A stretch of DNA of 64,000 bases from Actinomycetota bacterium. Lineage in GTDB: Bacteria > Actinomycetota > Actinomycetes > Actinomycetales > Cellulomonadaceae. Of the stretch, positions 46,004 through 55,080 are shown piece by piece (the stretch's first letter is position 1; every line of letters begins with the position of its first letter). Where the stretch lies: contig JAHIJU010000247.1 of assembly GCA_018898235.1 (NCBI GenBank), forward strand, positions 15,162 to 79,161, read 5' to 3'. The notes beneath the pieces are model-generated. The model had not been told where the DNA came from, ran no database searches, and worked only from the letters and a program-made list of their open reading frames with translations. A program made the position numbers and the translations under genes.

Positions 46004-46046
46004 GACGTCCGGCGCCGCGCCCGCGACGGGCCCGGCGCCGGACGTC
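46004..46046. terminator. Hairpin between convergent rmlC and the GT2/GT4 fusion gene
   Basis: A perfect 13-bp inverted repeat (GACGTCCGGCGCC against GGCGCCGGACGTC) with a 17-base loop, 24 bases past rmlC and 31 bases past the opposing gene. No T-run. Probably works for both genes. Confidence 0.7.
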
Positions 46047-46077
46047 TATGCCTGGCGCGCCGGGACGGGCGGTGGGG

Positions 46078-48582
46078 TCAGCCCTTGCCGACCAGCCGAC
46101 GCACCCGGCCCGCGGCCCGGCGTGCCACCTCCGTGACACCCCCGTCGGCCAGGTACTCCTTGACCAGTCCGACGTCACCACGCACTCCACCCCACGGCGC
46201 ACGCACAGGGACGGTGCTGGGTTCGACGGGGACGCCGAGGTCCATCGCCAGATCCGCGGCCCGGCGGGGCGACCGGCAGAACTCCACCAAGGGCGCGAGC
46301 GTTCGAGACCACCGGTAGTCAGCCGCGAGGGCTTCGACCGCCGCGCGTGCCGACGCCGCCGCAGAGCTGTCGAAGAGCATCGAGGCGAGCGCGTCCGCCA
46401 GCGCCTCGACGTCCTCGGCCTTGACGGCGACCCCCAGGCCGCGCTCGCGGACGAGCTCGCCGAACGTGTCGCCCTCGGTCGCGACGATGGGCAGACCAGC
46501 CCACATGTAGTCGAGGATCCGAGTCCTGAAGCTGAATGCCGTCTCGACGTGCTGGAAGTGGGTGGAGACGCCGACGTCCGCGTCCAGCAGGTAGTCCGCC
46601 CGCTCGTCGTACGGCACCCAGCCGTCGTTGAAGAAGACGACGCGATCCGTCAGGCTGAGCTCGGCGGCGAGTTCCCTGGCCTCGTGCGCCACACGCATGG
46701 TCGGGACGCCGGGATTCGGGTGCTTGGTGCCGAGGAAGAACAGCCTGACCTCAGGATGCGTAGCGTGCAGCAGGCCGACCGCACGGATCAGGGTCAGCGG
46801 GTCGAACCAGTTGTAGATCCCGCCGCCCCACAGGATGACCTTGTCATCGGGCCCGATCCCCGCGACGGTCCCCTTGAGCGCATGGCGTCGCTGCACCGGC
46901 GGCTCGTCCGGGATGCCGAACGGAGCGACGGCGATGAGATTGCTCAGCGAGGCGTCCTCGTCGTAGACCGCGGGATCGACCCGACCCACACCGGCAAGCT
47001 GACCGAGCCAGAAGTCCCGTTGCTTCTCCGACGCGCAGAGCAGGAAGTCCGCCCGACGGAGCTGGTCGTTGAGCACCCGCGTGATGTTCTGCACCTGGGC
47101 CCGACGTCCCTGCGGACCGAGGTCGCGCGCCTGCTCGAGCTGCTCGAGGTGCATTGGGTCGTACACGTCGGCCACGAGCACCTGGCGACTGGCGCGCAAC
47201 CACGGCGCCTCGTCGAGCAGGAATCCCTGGAAGACGATGATGTCGGCCCAGTCGGTCACAGCTCTCAGCTTGTTGTAGCGCACGTGCTCGACAGAGAAGC
47301 GTGGGTCGGTGATCTCAGCGCTGCGTACGGAGACCAGACGAACCTCGTGGTCGGGGGAAAGCGCAGCCGCGATCTCGCGAGCGCGGATCGCCGGCCCGGC
47401 CATCCGCGTTGCCAGGGGCTCGCCCGTCACGACGAGCACGCGCATCCGTGACGTGAAGTGCCCCGCGATCCCGAACGCCTGCACGAGAGCGTCATGTCCC
47501 CGGACGTACGAGGGCTGGGGGTAGGCGGGTTCGAGGACCTGGCGGAACAGCGGGAAGATCTCGTGGTCGGTGCGACGCCGGCGCGCCTGCAGCTCGGCGC
47601 GCACCTGCGCGAGCTCGGGGAGCTGGTCGACGAAGTAGTCGATGGCATAGGGGCCGGTGAGTGCCATCTTCGGCACGGTCACCGTGCCCTCGTCATCGCC
47701 CCCGGGGCTGCGCTGCAGGTCCAGCAGGCTGGCATCGACACCCGTGCGGGCAACGGAGCGTCGGACGGCCAGCGCCATGGCCGCGGGCAGCGCGCGAGCC
47801 AAGGACGCGTCGTCGAGGTTCTTGTACATCGACAGCAGCGCGTTGCGCTCGAGCAGGTAGCTCTCGCGATAGCTGCCGAACTTGTTCATGGTCGCGTGGT
47901 GGCGATGGAATGCCAACGAGCCGGGCACGTAGCGGAACCGGTGCCCGAGGATGTTCAGCCGCCAGCCGAGGTCGACGTCCTCGTAGAACATGAAGAACCG
48001 CTCGTCGAACCCGCCGACCTCGCGGAACAGCTCGGCCCGGACGAACATCGCGGCACCGGTGCCGAAGAGCACGTCACGGGCGGTGTCGTGCGAACCGTCG
48101 TCGACGTCCTCCACCTCGCGCTTGTACCCCATGCCGAACCAGGTGAGCGACCCGTCGACGTAGTCGATCCGCTCGCCCTCCCAGTCGAGCACCTTGCTGG
48201 CGACGGCCCCGATCGTCCGGTCGCCGTCCAGGACCTCGACCGCCGCGGACACCCACTGCGGGTGCGGCCTCGCGTCGTTGTTGAGAAATGCGACGTACTC
48301 ACCGGTCGACCGGGAGACCCCGAGGTTGCAGCCGCCCGCGAACCCGGTGTTGGAGTCGGCCTCGACCATCAGCACATCGGGGCAGGCCGCACGGATCCGG
48401 TCCGCCGAGCCGTCCCCGGAGTGGTTCTCGACCACGACGATCTCGAGCCGTTCGTGCGGCCAGTCAAGCTCGGCCAGCCCGGCGACGCAGGCGATCGTGT
48501 CCTCGGCGCCGCGGTAGTTCACCACGACGACCGACACCACGCCCTGACGTACCGTCGGCCCGCCTTGCGTCGAACGCCCCAC
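46078..48582 (-). CDS. Bifunctional glycosyltransferase: N-terminal GT2, C-terminal GT4-like
   Basis: The protein has 834 residues. The GT2 domain (about 14-300) shows VVSVVVVNYRGAEDTI, VVENHSGDGS, FLNNDARPHPQWV as metal site and GGFDERFFMFYEDVDLGWRL. A linker follows with a possible helical region. The C-terminal GT-B-like half (about 385-800) has VLVVTGEPLATRMAGPAIRA, VILWGGGIYNWFDPLTLI, FLGTKHPNPGVP and a FRTRILDYMWAGLPIVATEGD donor-site block. It would add two successive sugars of one polymer. GTG/ATG choice at the N-terminus is uncertain by a few codons. Confidence 0.9.
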   Translation of the reverse strand: MGRSTQGGPTVRQGVVSVVVVNYRGAEDTIACVAGLAELDWPHERLEIVVVENHSGDGSADRIRAACPDVLMVEADSNTGFAGGCNLGVSRSTGEYVAFLNNDARPHPQWVSAAVEVLDGDRTIGAVASKVLDWEGERIDYVDGSLTWFGMGYKREVEDVDDGSHDTARDVLFGTGAAMFVRAELFREVGGFDERFFMFYEDVDLGWRLNILGHRFRYVPGSLAFHRHHATMNKFGSYRESYLLERNALLSMYKNLDDASLARALPAAMALAVRRSVARTGVDASLLDLQRSPGGDDEGTVTVPKMALTGPYAIDYFVDQLPELAQVRAELQARRRRTDHEIFPLFRQVLEPAYPQPSYVRGHDALVQAFGIAGHFTSRMRVLVVTGEPLATRMAGPAIRAREIAAALSPDHEVRLVSVRSAEITDPRFSVEHVRYNKLRAVTDWADIIVFQGFLLDEAPWLRASRQVLVADVYDPMHLEQLEQARDLGPQGRRAQVQNITRVLNDQLRRADFLLCASEKQRDFWLGQLAGVGRVDPAVYDEDASLSNLIAVAPFGIPDEPPVQRRHALKGTVAGIGPDDKVILWGGGIYNWFDPLTLIRAVGLLHATHPEVRLFFLGTKHPNPGVPTMRVAHEARELAAELSLTDRVVFFNDGWVPYDERADYLLDADVGVSTHFQHVETAFSFRTRILDYMWAGLPIVATEGDTFGELVRERGLGVAVKAEDVEALADALASMLFDSSAAASARAAVEALAADYRWSRTLAPLVEFCRSPRRAADLAMDLGVPVEPSTVPVRAPWGGVRGDVGLVKEYLADGGVTEVARRAAGRVRRLVGKG

Positions 48583-48747
48583 GCCGACCTCTCATCCCAC
48601 CCGCCCGAGAGCGGCTCCGCCCATCCGTCCAACGCCCGCGCGCCGACCGTCGATGCTACCGTCGCCCGCCACGGGGTCGGACCGCGCGCCCGTCGCCCGC
48701 GACGGAACGGCGAACGAGCGCCGGGCGCTACGTGGGATCATCGCCCG

Positions 48748-49845
48748 GTGCGGATCACCGTCGACGCGACTGCTCTTCTCGGGCCTCGCACCGGAGTAGG
48801 CCAGTACGCGGCGCAGCTGGTGTCGCACCTGCCGGCGGCCCTCGCCCGCTCGGGCTGCTCCGCCGAACTGCAGGCCAGCACCTGGACGTGGCGCGGCGGC
48901 AGGGTCCCCGGCCTGCCCCCCGGGGTCTCCCAGGTCGGACGCCGGGTTCCGGCACGGGCCCTGCGCGCTCTCTGGCAGCACGGCTCGTGGCCCCCGGTTG
49001 AGCACCTGGTCGGTGACACCGACGTGTTCCACGGGCTCAACTTCGTGTCGCCGCCGACTCGGCGCAGCGCCGAGGTGGTCACGGTGCACGACCTGACCTA
49101 CATCGAGCACGCGAGCACCGTCAGCCCCGTGGACCTCGCGTACCGCGATCTGGTCCAGCGGGCGCTCGACCGCGGCGCCCACGTGGTCACACCCTCGAGC
49201 CACGTTGCCGATCGGGTGCGTGAGCTCTACCAGCTCGGCACCGATCGGGTGACGGCGACCCCGCTCGGCCTGGACCCTGTGTGGGGTACCGCGACCCCGG
49301 CCGACACCCGGTGGCTGGAGGCGCACGGGATCGTCGATGACTACATCGTCTTCGTCGGGTCGCGTGGCCTGCGCAAGAACCTCACTCGGCTCATCCAGGC
49401 CCATGAGCAACTCCGCCTCTCCGGGGAGCGCGTCGTGCTCGTGCTTGCCGGGCCGGCCGGCAGCGCGACCGATCTCGAAGGCCATCCGGGGGTGCGGCTG
49501 ACCGGCTGGCTTGAGGACGTTGAGCTGCGATCACTGGTCGCCGGCTCGCGGGCCCTCGCGTTGCCCTCGCTCGATGAGGGGTTCGGACTCCCGGTACTCG
49601 AAGCCCTCGCGACCGGCCGACCGGTGGTCGCCTCCGACATCCCAGCGCTCCATGAGGTCGCCGGGACGCATGCGAGATTCGCGGACCCGCTCGACACCGA
49701 CTCGCTTGCCCAAGCGCTGGCCGATGCGCTCGGTGCTCCCGACGACGCCGGTGCGCGAGCGGCCCGCCGCGCATGGGCGGCGGGCTTCACGTGGGACAGG
49801 ACTGCCGACCGGACTGTGGACGTGTACCGGAGGGTCGCCCGGTGA
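48748..49845 (+). CDS. GT4-family glycosyltransferase
   Basis: The 365-residue protein begins VRITVDATALLGPRTGVGQY at GTG 48748. DVFHGLNFVSPP and VVTVHDLTYIEHAS follow, then the donor domain with FVGSRGLRKNLTRLI and EGFGLPVLEALATGRPVVASD. Open sequence continues far upstream in the same frame but is antisense to the GT2/GT4 fusion gene and is not part of this gene. It overlaps the next GT2 gene (GTGA). Confidence 0.9.
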   Translation: MRITVDATALLGPRTGVGQYAAQLVSHLPAALARSGCSAELQASTWTWRGGRVPGLPPGVSQVGRRVPARALRALWQHGSWPPVEHLVGDTDVFHGLNFVSPPTRRSAEVVTVHDLTYIEHASTVSPVDLAYRDLVQRALDRGAHVVTPSSHVADRVRELYQLGTDRVTATPLGLDPVWGTATPADTRWLEAHGIVDDYIVFVGSRGLRKNLTRLIQAHEQLRLSGERVVLVLAGPAGSATDLEGHPGVRLTGWLEDVELRSLVAGSRALALPSLDEGFGLPVLEALATGRPVVASDIPALHEVAGTHARFADPLDTDSLAQALADALGAPDDAGARAARRAWAAGFTWDRTADRTVDVYRRVAR

Positions 49846-50903
49846 CCGTCCCCGCCGACGTCACCGTCGTCGTCGTCACCTGGCGCGCGCGCCGTCTCGT
49901 GCTGCGATGCCTCGACTCGCTGGCGCAGCAGGAGCTGGGCGACCTGCGCATGGACGTCGTGGTCGTGGACAACGACTCCCAGGACGGGACCCCCGAGGCG
50001 GTCGCGGCTGCGCACCCGGGCGTCACGGTCGTGCGCTCGCAGGAGAACCGCGGCTTCGCCGGCGGCAACAACCTCGCGCTGCGGTCGGTCGTGTCGCCGG
50101 TGGTCATCCTGCTCAACAACGACGCGGTAGCCGACCGGACATTCGTGTCGACGATCTGCCGCCAGTTGCTCGACGCGCCACCGGAGGTTGCGGCGGTGAC
50201 CGGCCGGGTGCTGTTGGCCGCATCCTTCAGAGCCGCGCGTCCCGACGACCGCGACGTCGTCCACGGACCCGACGGTGACTGGGTCGTGGACCCGGGCGGC
50301 GACATCATCCTGGTCAACTCGACCGGGAACCAGATCCGTACCGACGGCTACGGCGTGGACCGAGGGTGGCTGGCCCGGTCGAGCATGCATCGACCGGGTG
50401 AATCGGTCTTCGGCTTCTGCGGCGCCGCCGCTGGCCTTCGAGTGTCCGCACTCGCGGACGTGGGCCTGTTCGACGATGACTTCTTCCTCTACTACGAGGA
50501 CTCCGACCTGTCCTGGCGCCTCCGTCTCGCCGGCTATCGGGTGACGCACTGCGCCGACGCGGTCGTGCGGCACGACCACGCGACGTCCACCGGTGAGGGC
50601 AGCGACCTCTTCCGGTTCCACGACTGGCGCAACCGCCTCCTCATGCTGACGAAGAACGCCACCGCAGGGATGGCCGCACGAGCGGTGCTGCACTTCATCG
50701 GCACGACCGCCTCCGTCGCCCTCCGGCGGCGAGGGTCCGGTCACGAGGTCCGGCTCCGACTTCGCGTGCTGGCTTCCTATGCCGCCCTGCTGCCTCGGGC
50801 GCTCCGTCACCGCGCAGCCATCGCCCGGGCGGCACGTGTGTCGCGGTCCGTCGTGCAACGCGAGCTGGTCGCACCGGACGTCTCACGCGGGCTGCGGGTC
50901 TGA
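49842..50903 (+). CDS. GT2 glycosyltransferase (rhamnosyltransferase-like)
   Basis: The 353-residue protein has VTVVVVTWRARRLVLRCLDSL, VVDNDSQDGTPE, ILLNNDAVADRTFV as the DxD-type region, and VGLFDDDFFLYYEDSDLSWRLRLAGY. The C-terminal segment (about 260-350) has a basic amphipathic stretch likely to touch the membrane. GTG overlaps the previous stop, so the pair is coupled. The sugar is not determined; the family includes rhamnosyltransferases. Confidence 0.9.
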   Translation: MTVPADVTVVVVTWRARRLVLRCLDSLAQQELGDLRMDVVVVDNDSQDGTPEAVAAAHPGVTVVRSQENRGFAGGNNLALRSVVSPVVILLNNDAVADRTFVSTICRQLLDAPPEVAAVTGRVLLAASFRAARPDDRDVVHGPDGDWVVDPGGDIILVNSTGNQIRTDGYGVDRGWLARSSMHRPGESVFGFCGAAAGLRVSALADVGLFDDDFFLYYEDSDLSWRLRLAGYRVTHCADAVVRHDHATSTGEGSDLFRFHDWRNRLLMLTKNATAGMAARAVLHFIGTTASVALRRRGSGHEVRLRLRVLASYAALLPRALRHRAAIARAARVSRSVVQRELVAPDVSRGLRV

Positions 50904-50914
50904 CCGGTCGACGC

Positions 50915-52051
50915 TCACGACGTCAGGGCAGCCGATCGGTAGACGGCCGCATGCGCGCGGGCGGACGCCTCCCAGGTGAACGATGCCGCATGGGTGCGCA
51001 GCGCGGTCCGGGCCGGACGCGGCGTGCCGGTAGCCCGGATCAACGCCTGGGCCATGTCGTCGACGTCGGTCGGGTCCACGAGCTCGGCCAGGCCTCCCGC
51101 GAGCTCCGCCATCGACGTCCCCCGAGTCGTCACCACCGGAACGCCGTGCGCCATCGCCTCGAGCACGGGCAACCCGAAACCCTCCCACAACGAGGGGAAC
51201 GCGAAGACGTCCGCGCCTTCGTAGGCCGTCTGGAGATCGGCGTCGTCCAGCCTGCCGAGCAGGCGCACCGACCCGTCGGGCAGGTGCCCGGCCAGCTCGC
51301 GCACGTCCTGAGCAGCCGATCCCCACCCGTCCGGGCCGACGACGACGAGCGTGTGGTCGGGAAGGCCGGACTCTCGCGCCGCCGCAAAGGCTGCGACGAG
51401 ACGCGGCAGATTCTTGCGCGACTCCATGGTCCCGCACCACATCACATAGGGACCCGCGACGCCGTGCCGCTGCCGCCACGCACGGACCGCATCGGCCTGC
51501 ACGACCGCAACGCGCACGCCGTGCGGGATCACATCGATCCGCCGGGGCTCGATCCCGTGCTCGACGCAGTCGTCCCTCGTGGTCGTCGACGGCACGACGA
51601 CGCGATCGGCCTCCGCCCCGACGACCTCAAGCGCCCGCCGGAAGTACGAGTTGCCGCGGCGGGTGAAGTGCGCCGGATCTCGAAGGAAGGCCAGGTCGTG
51701 CACCGTCACGACCAGCGGGCGGCGCGTGCCCGGCACCGCCCACGTCGTGGCGTGGACCACATCCGCGGGCGCCAGCCACTCAGCCCGCGGCAGGCGCACG
51801 CGGTTCCATGCCTCGTAGGTCGCCACCCGAGGAAGGCCGGAGGACCGCACCGGGAAGGGCGGCTCGTAGGACGTCACGGCGCCGGGCCGGTGATGCGCAG
51901 CGAGGCCGACGAGGCGCGGCGAGCCCAGTGCCTCGAGTGACCTCGTGAGCTCCGCCACGTATGTCCCCGAACCACCAGGGACCGGCTGCCAGCACTGCTC
52001 GACGGTCACCGCGACGCGCAGGTCGCATCCGTCGACGTCGTCGGGTCTCAC
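50915..52051 (-). CDS. GT4-family glycosyltransferase
   Basis: The 378-residue protein has VEQCWQPVPGGSGTYVAEL, DVVHATTWAVP, VTVHDLAFLRDPAHFTRRG, MWCGTMESRKNLPRLV and EGFGLPVLEAMAHGVPVVTTRG. It is similar in layout to the GT4 at 48748 and the one at 36450, suggesting repeated recruitment of one subfamily. GTG at 52051 lacks a ribosome site. TATCCT 6 bases upstream suggests a leaderless transcript. Convergent with the GT2 gene, 11 bases apart. Confidence 0.9.
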   Translation of the reverse strand: MRPDDVDGCDLRVAVTVEQCWQPVPGGSGTYVAELTRSLEALGSPRLVGLAAHHRPGAVTSYEPPFPVRSSGLPRVATYEAWNRVRLPRAEWLAPADVVHATTWAVPGTRRPLVVTVHDLAFLRDPAHFTRRGNSYFRRALEVVGAEADRVVVPSTTTRDDCVEHGIEPRRIDVIPHGVRVAVVQADAVRAWRQRHGVAGPYVMWCGTMESRKNLPRLVAAFAAARESGLPDHTLVVVGPDGWGSAAQDVRELAGHLPDGSVRLLGRLDDADLQTAYEGADVFAFPSLWEGFGLPVLEAMAHGVPVVTTRGTSMAELAGGLAELVDPTDVDDMAQALIRATGTPRPARTALRTHAASFTWEASARAHAAVYRSAALTS

Positions 52052-52057
52052 CGCATC

Positions 52058-52063
52058 AGGATA
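52058..52063 (-). promoter_or_regulatory. Leaderless-type -10 box for the GT4 gene at 50915-52051
   Basis: TATCCT on the minus strand, exactly 6 bases before the GTG at 52051. Confidence 0.5.
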
Positions 52064-52157
52064 GGGAGATCGACGCCTACGCCCGTTCCTGCCGTCCGGA
52101 TGCCGCGCGGCAACCGTCCGATCGAACGCCCACCGCTCCCGCCGGGCATGACACCGC

Positions 52158-54362
52158 TCACCGCGTCACGTCGCGGCACCCGAGCAACGCGTGCGGCGGC
52201 CCAGCGAGGTTGATGGCATACACGCACACCGTGTGCCGACCGACCGACACCGACCTGCTCGCAGCGAACCCGACCCGCGAGTCACGCCCATACGCCGCCC
52301 CCACATCGGCCCGCGCCCCATCCGCGAGCACCGCAACACCCACACCATCGACATACACATGCACACTCGTCGGCCCCGCCGTGTCCGGATCGAACGCCCA
52401 CCCCGACACCAGCACCGTCGACCCCGACACACCCACCGACTCGATCACACCCACCGGCGGGCTCCCGACCCGGAGCTCGCTGCAGCGCAGCGTCGTCGGC
52501 GCTCCTCCGGCCGAGTCGATGGCATAGACACACACCGTGGGGTTGCCCTCAGCGACGGTGGTCGTCAAGGCGAAGCCGTGGTTGGCGCCCCGCCCGTACG
52601 CAGCGGCGACATCGGGCCGTGGCAGATCAGCTGGCACGACGACGCCCCGGGACCCGATGTACACGTGCACGCTCGTCGACTCGTCGGAGTCAGGATCGAG
52701 CGTCCACCCGGCCACCGTCAGCGTCGTCCCGACGACCTTCAGGACATCGACAGCACCGATCGGTGCTCTGTTGACGACCGAGACGACCTTGCACCCCAGC
52801 AGGATGATCCCGCTGCCGTCGAGCCGTCGCGGCTCGATGCACACGACGTGGCGACCGGGTCCCACCGCGAAGGTGGCAGCGAAGCCGTGCTCGCTCCCGG
52901 CCGCCGGGTACGCCGACCCGACGTCGGAGCGTGCGAGGTTGGCCGCGACGGTCGTGACCGCACCGTCGAGCCGGACATCGACTCCGAGCGGCGCCGTCGA
53001 GCCGGGGTCCAGCACCCACCCGGACACGCTGAGCGCGGTCGACGTCACCGAGAGCCCCTCCCAGACACCCGTTGGAGCAGCCGCGATCGACGCGTTGGCC
53101 ACCTGCGCGACCCGCGCTCGGATCGTCGGCAGGAGGTCGTAGAGGTACTGGCCAGGACAGGCGGTCGACTGCGCGTCGCGGTGCCCGTAGATCGTCGGGA
53201 ACGACACGACGGCGCCCTCGGGGTAGACCGAGGCCCCGCCGCCGGACACCATCGTGACCTGGTCGCCGGCGACGATGTGGTGGATGGCGGCCTTCCACGC
53301 GATCAACGAGACGAGCGCATCGGTCAGCGCGGCCGGGACGGGGGTCGCCGAGTAGTCGCCGATCGCGGCGATGCCGATGGTCCGGCTGTTGAACCCGCCG
53401 GTGTGGACGCCGACGACCGTCGAGGTCATGCCACCGGCCCGGCCCTCGAAGATGCGCCCGAACCTGTCGACCAGGAAGTTGTAGCCGATGTCGCACCAGC
53501 CGCGACTCTGCACGTGGTAGGCGTAGAAGCCACGGATGAGCGCCGGGACCTCCTCGGCGCTGTAACCGTTGGCCGACGCCGTGTGATGCACGGCGACGGC
53601 CCGCATGGCGGCGGAGTAGTCAGGCTCGCACGTTCGAAGGGACTCGTCGGCGCCCCAACCTGCCCGGGTAACGACCGACGGCTGACCGGGCGCGGACACC
53701 GAAGCGGCGGCAACCGATCCCGCGGCATCGCTCGCAAAGACGCCCGGGTCTACCACTGAGGCACGCAGCCCCGAGATCGTTCCGGACGGCGAGTCGGCCC
53801 AGACCTGGATCCCGTCGCCGTTCTTCACGACGACGGGATCGGTGCCGGGTCGGGCCGAGGCCTCCGGTGACGCGCCGTCGGCGGTGGCGTCGCCGGCGGC
53901 GATCTCCTGCCATCCCGACCACTCTCCGCTCTCGCGCACCCGGTAGCGGATCGAGGCGTCGTCGGTGCCGCTGTCCCACGTGAACCCGAGGACGCTGAAT
54001 GCCGGGGTGGTGACCTCGCCCGTCAGCACGTCAGGCTGCGGCTCGGCGCCGGGGGCCGCCTCCGCAGCGACGGTCGGGCCCGCCGCTTCCGGCGCGGCGG
54101 ACAACGCCTCGGGCTCCAGGGGCGGGGTCGAGGTCCTTGCCGTCGAGGCGATCGACGGCTCGGCCGTCGGACCCGACTCGACGACGGGGACACCGGAGAG
54201 CTCGCGCGCCGCAACGTCGTCCACCCCGGAGAGCGGGATCTGGGTCACGACGGTGTGGCCCGGGGAGCCAGAGGCGCCCCCCGAGGACTCCCCCACCAGC
54301 GACGGGCCCGATCCGACTCCCGAGACGACCAGGACCACCGTCATCAGGGCAACAGCGCGCAT
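52158..54362 (-). CDS. Secreted N-acetylmuramoyl-L-alanine amidase with three GW-DP-type repeats
   Basis: The 734-residue protein has a signal-like N-terminus (MRAVALMTVVLVVSGVGSG), a Ser/Thr/Ala/Pro-rich stretch and a beta-rich region (about 115-205). A peptidoglycan-recognition type Amidase_2 domain follows (about 228-420). Zinc residues fit His259 (AVHHTA), His394 (YGHRD) and Cys402 (TACPG), with Tyr294 in IGYNFLVD near the site. Three repeats follow (about 432-528, 535-632, 639-734) with SGWxxDP, VHVYxDG, RxDVxxAYG, HGF and TVCVYAI. It cleaves stem peptides from muramic acid in the family. The start is uncertain: no ribosome site precedes ATG 54362. Confidence 0.9.
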   Translation of the reverse strand: MRAVALMTVVLVVSGVGSGPSLVGESSGGASGSPGHTVVTQIPLSGVDDVAARELSGVPVVESGPTAEPSIASTARTSTPPLEPEALSAAPEAAGPTVAAEAAPGAEPQPDVLTGEVTTPAFSVLGFTWDSGTDDASIRYRVRESGEWSGWQEIAAGDATADGASPEASARPGTDPVVVKNGDGIQVWADSPSGTISGLRASVVDPGVFASDAAGSVAAASVSAPGQPSVVTRAGWGADESLRTCEPDYSAAMRAVAVHHTASANGYSAEEVPALIRGFYAYHVQSRGWCDIGYNFLVDRFGRIFEGRAGGMTSTVVGVHTGGFNSRTIGIAAIGDYSATPVPAALTDALVSLIAWKAAIHHIVAGDQVTMVSGGGASVYPEGAVVSFPTIYGHRDAQSTACPGQYLYDLLPTIRARVAQVANASIAAAPTGVWEGLSVTSTALSVSGWVLDPGSTAPLGVDVRLDGAVTTVAANLARSDVGSAYPAAGSEHGFAATFAVGPGRHVVCIEPRRLDGSGIILLGCKVVSVVNRAPIGAVDVLKVVGTTLTVAGWTLDPDSDESTSVHVYIGSRGVVVPADLPRPDVAAAYGRGANHGFALTTTVAEGNPTVCVYAIDSAGGAPTTLRCSELRVGSPPVGVIESVGVSGSTVLVSGWAFDPDTAGPTSVHVYVDGVGVAVLADGARADVGAAYGRDSRVGFAASRSVSVGRHTVCVYAINLAGPPHALLGCRDVTR

Positions 54363-54468
54363 GGATCGTGTCCGATCTGTGGGTTGTCGCCTCCCGCCGT
54401 GCCATCGCGGCGCGAGGTACTCCTCATGAGATAGTTGCACGCGCCCGGGCAAGACGATCGGAGGCGGC

Positions 54469-55080
54469 GTGCGAGACCTGTCGGACGGCGCGAGCCCATC
54501 CACCCCATTCACCGCTCGCTCAGGAGCCACGCGCTCCGAACGACCGTTCGCTGTGCTGATCGCCCTCTGCGCGGCGGTCGCTCTCGGCGGCTGCAGCGTC
54601 GGCGGCGCGCAGCCGGCGCCCTCCACGTCGAGCCCGGCTGCCACGGTCTCGGCGACGCACTCGTCCACGCCCACGCCTACGCCCTCCGTGACCCGTGCGG
54701 TCGCGCAGGCGACCGACGGCGCCTCACCTGCCGGCCCGACGAGCACCAGCCCGACGAGCACCGGCCCGACGGCGGTGTCGGTCGCCGCAGCGGTGACGAT
54801 CACGTCCGCCGACTGGAACCCCACCGCGTCCGCCCTCGAGGTCAGCGCCTACGTCGACGTCCTCCAAGCCGATGGCACCTGCACGCTCGTCGTCACGGGT
54901 CCCGGTGGCGTGACGCAGCGGATCTCGACGCCTGCTCAGCCCGACGCCTCGACCACCAGCTGCGGGTTGATGTCCGTGAGCCGAGACCGCCTCGCATCCG
55001 GCTCGTGGAGCGGTGCGGTCGAATACTCCGCACCGCAGACCTCAGGGCAGGCGACATTTGGGCCGATAGGGGTTCCGTGA
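54469..55080 (+). CDS. Putative lipoprotein, function unknown
   Basis: The 203-residue protein has a lipoprotein signal (FAVLIALCAAVALGGCSVGG; lipobox LGGC with Cys42). A Thr/Ser/Pro-rich linker (about 48-105) leads to a compact domain of about 90 residues (VTITSADWNPTASALEVSAYVDVLQADGTCTLVVTG). I do not recognise the domain. GTG with CGGAGGCG upstream. It overlaps the next gene by one base (TGATG), so it is coupled to the repeat-bearing protein, and it is divergent from the amidase gene. Confidence 0.8.
   Translation: MRDLSDGASPSTPFTARSGATRSERPFAVLIALCAAVALGGCSVGGAQPAPSTSSPAATVSATHSSTPTPTPSVTRAVAQATDGASPAGPTSTSPTSTGPTAVSVAAAVTITSADWNPTASALEVSAYVDVLQADGTCTLVVTGPGGVTQRISTPAQPDASTTSCGLMSVSRDRLASGSWSGAVEYSAPQTSGQATFGPIGVP

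Noticed and set aside
47458..48747. Long plus-strand open sequence in frame with the GT4 gene at 48748
   Set aside because: It is antisense to the clear GT2/GT4 fusion protein. Its composition (His/Arg/Val/Gly-rich) is typical of a shadow frame. The GT4 family start lies at 48748.
54363..54824. N-terminal extension of the amidase gene up to 54824
   Set aside because: It runs antisense through the lipoprotein gene and its ribosome site. A signal-like segment starts at 54362.
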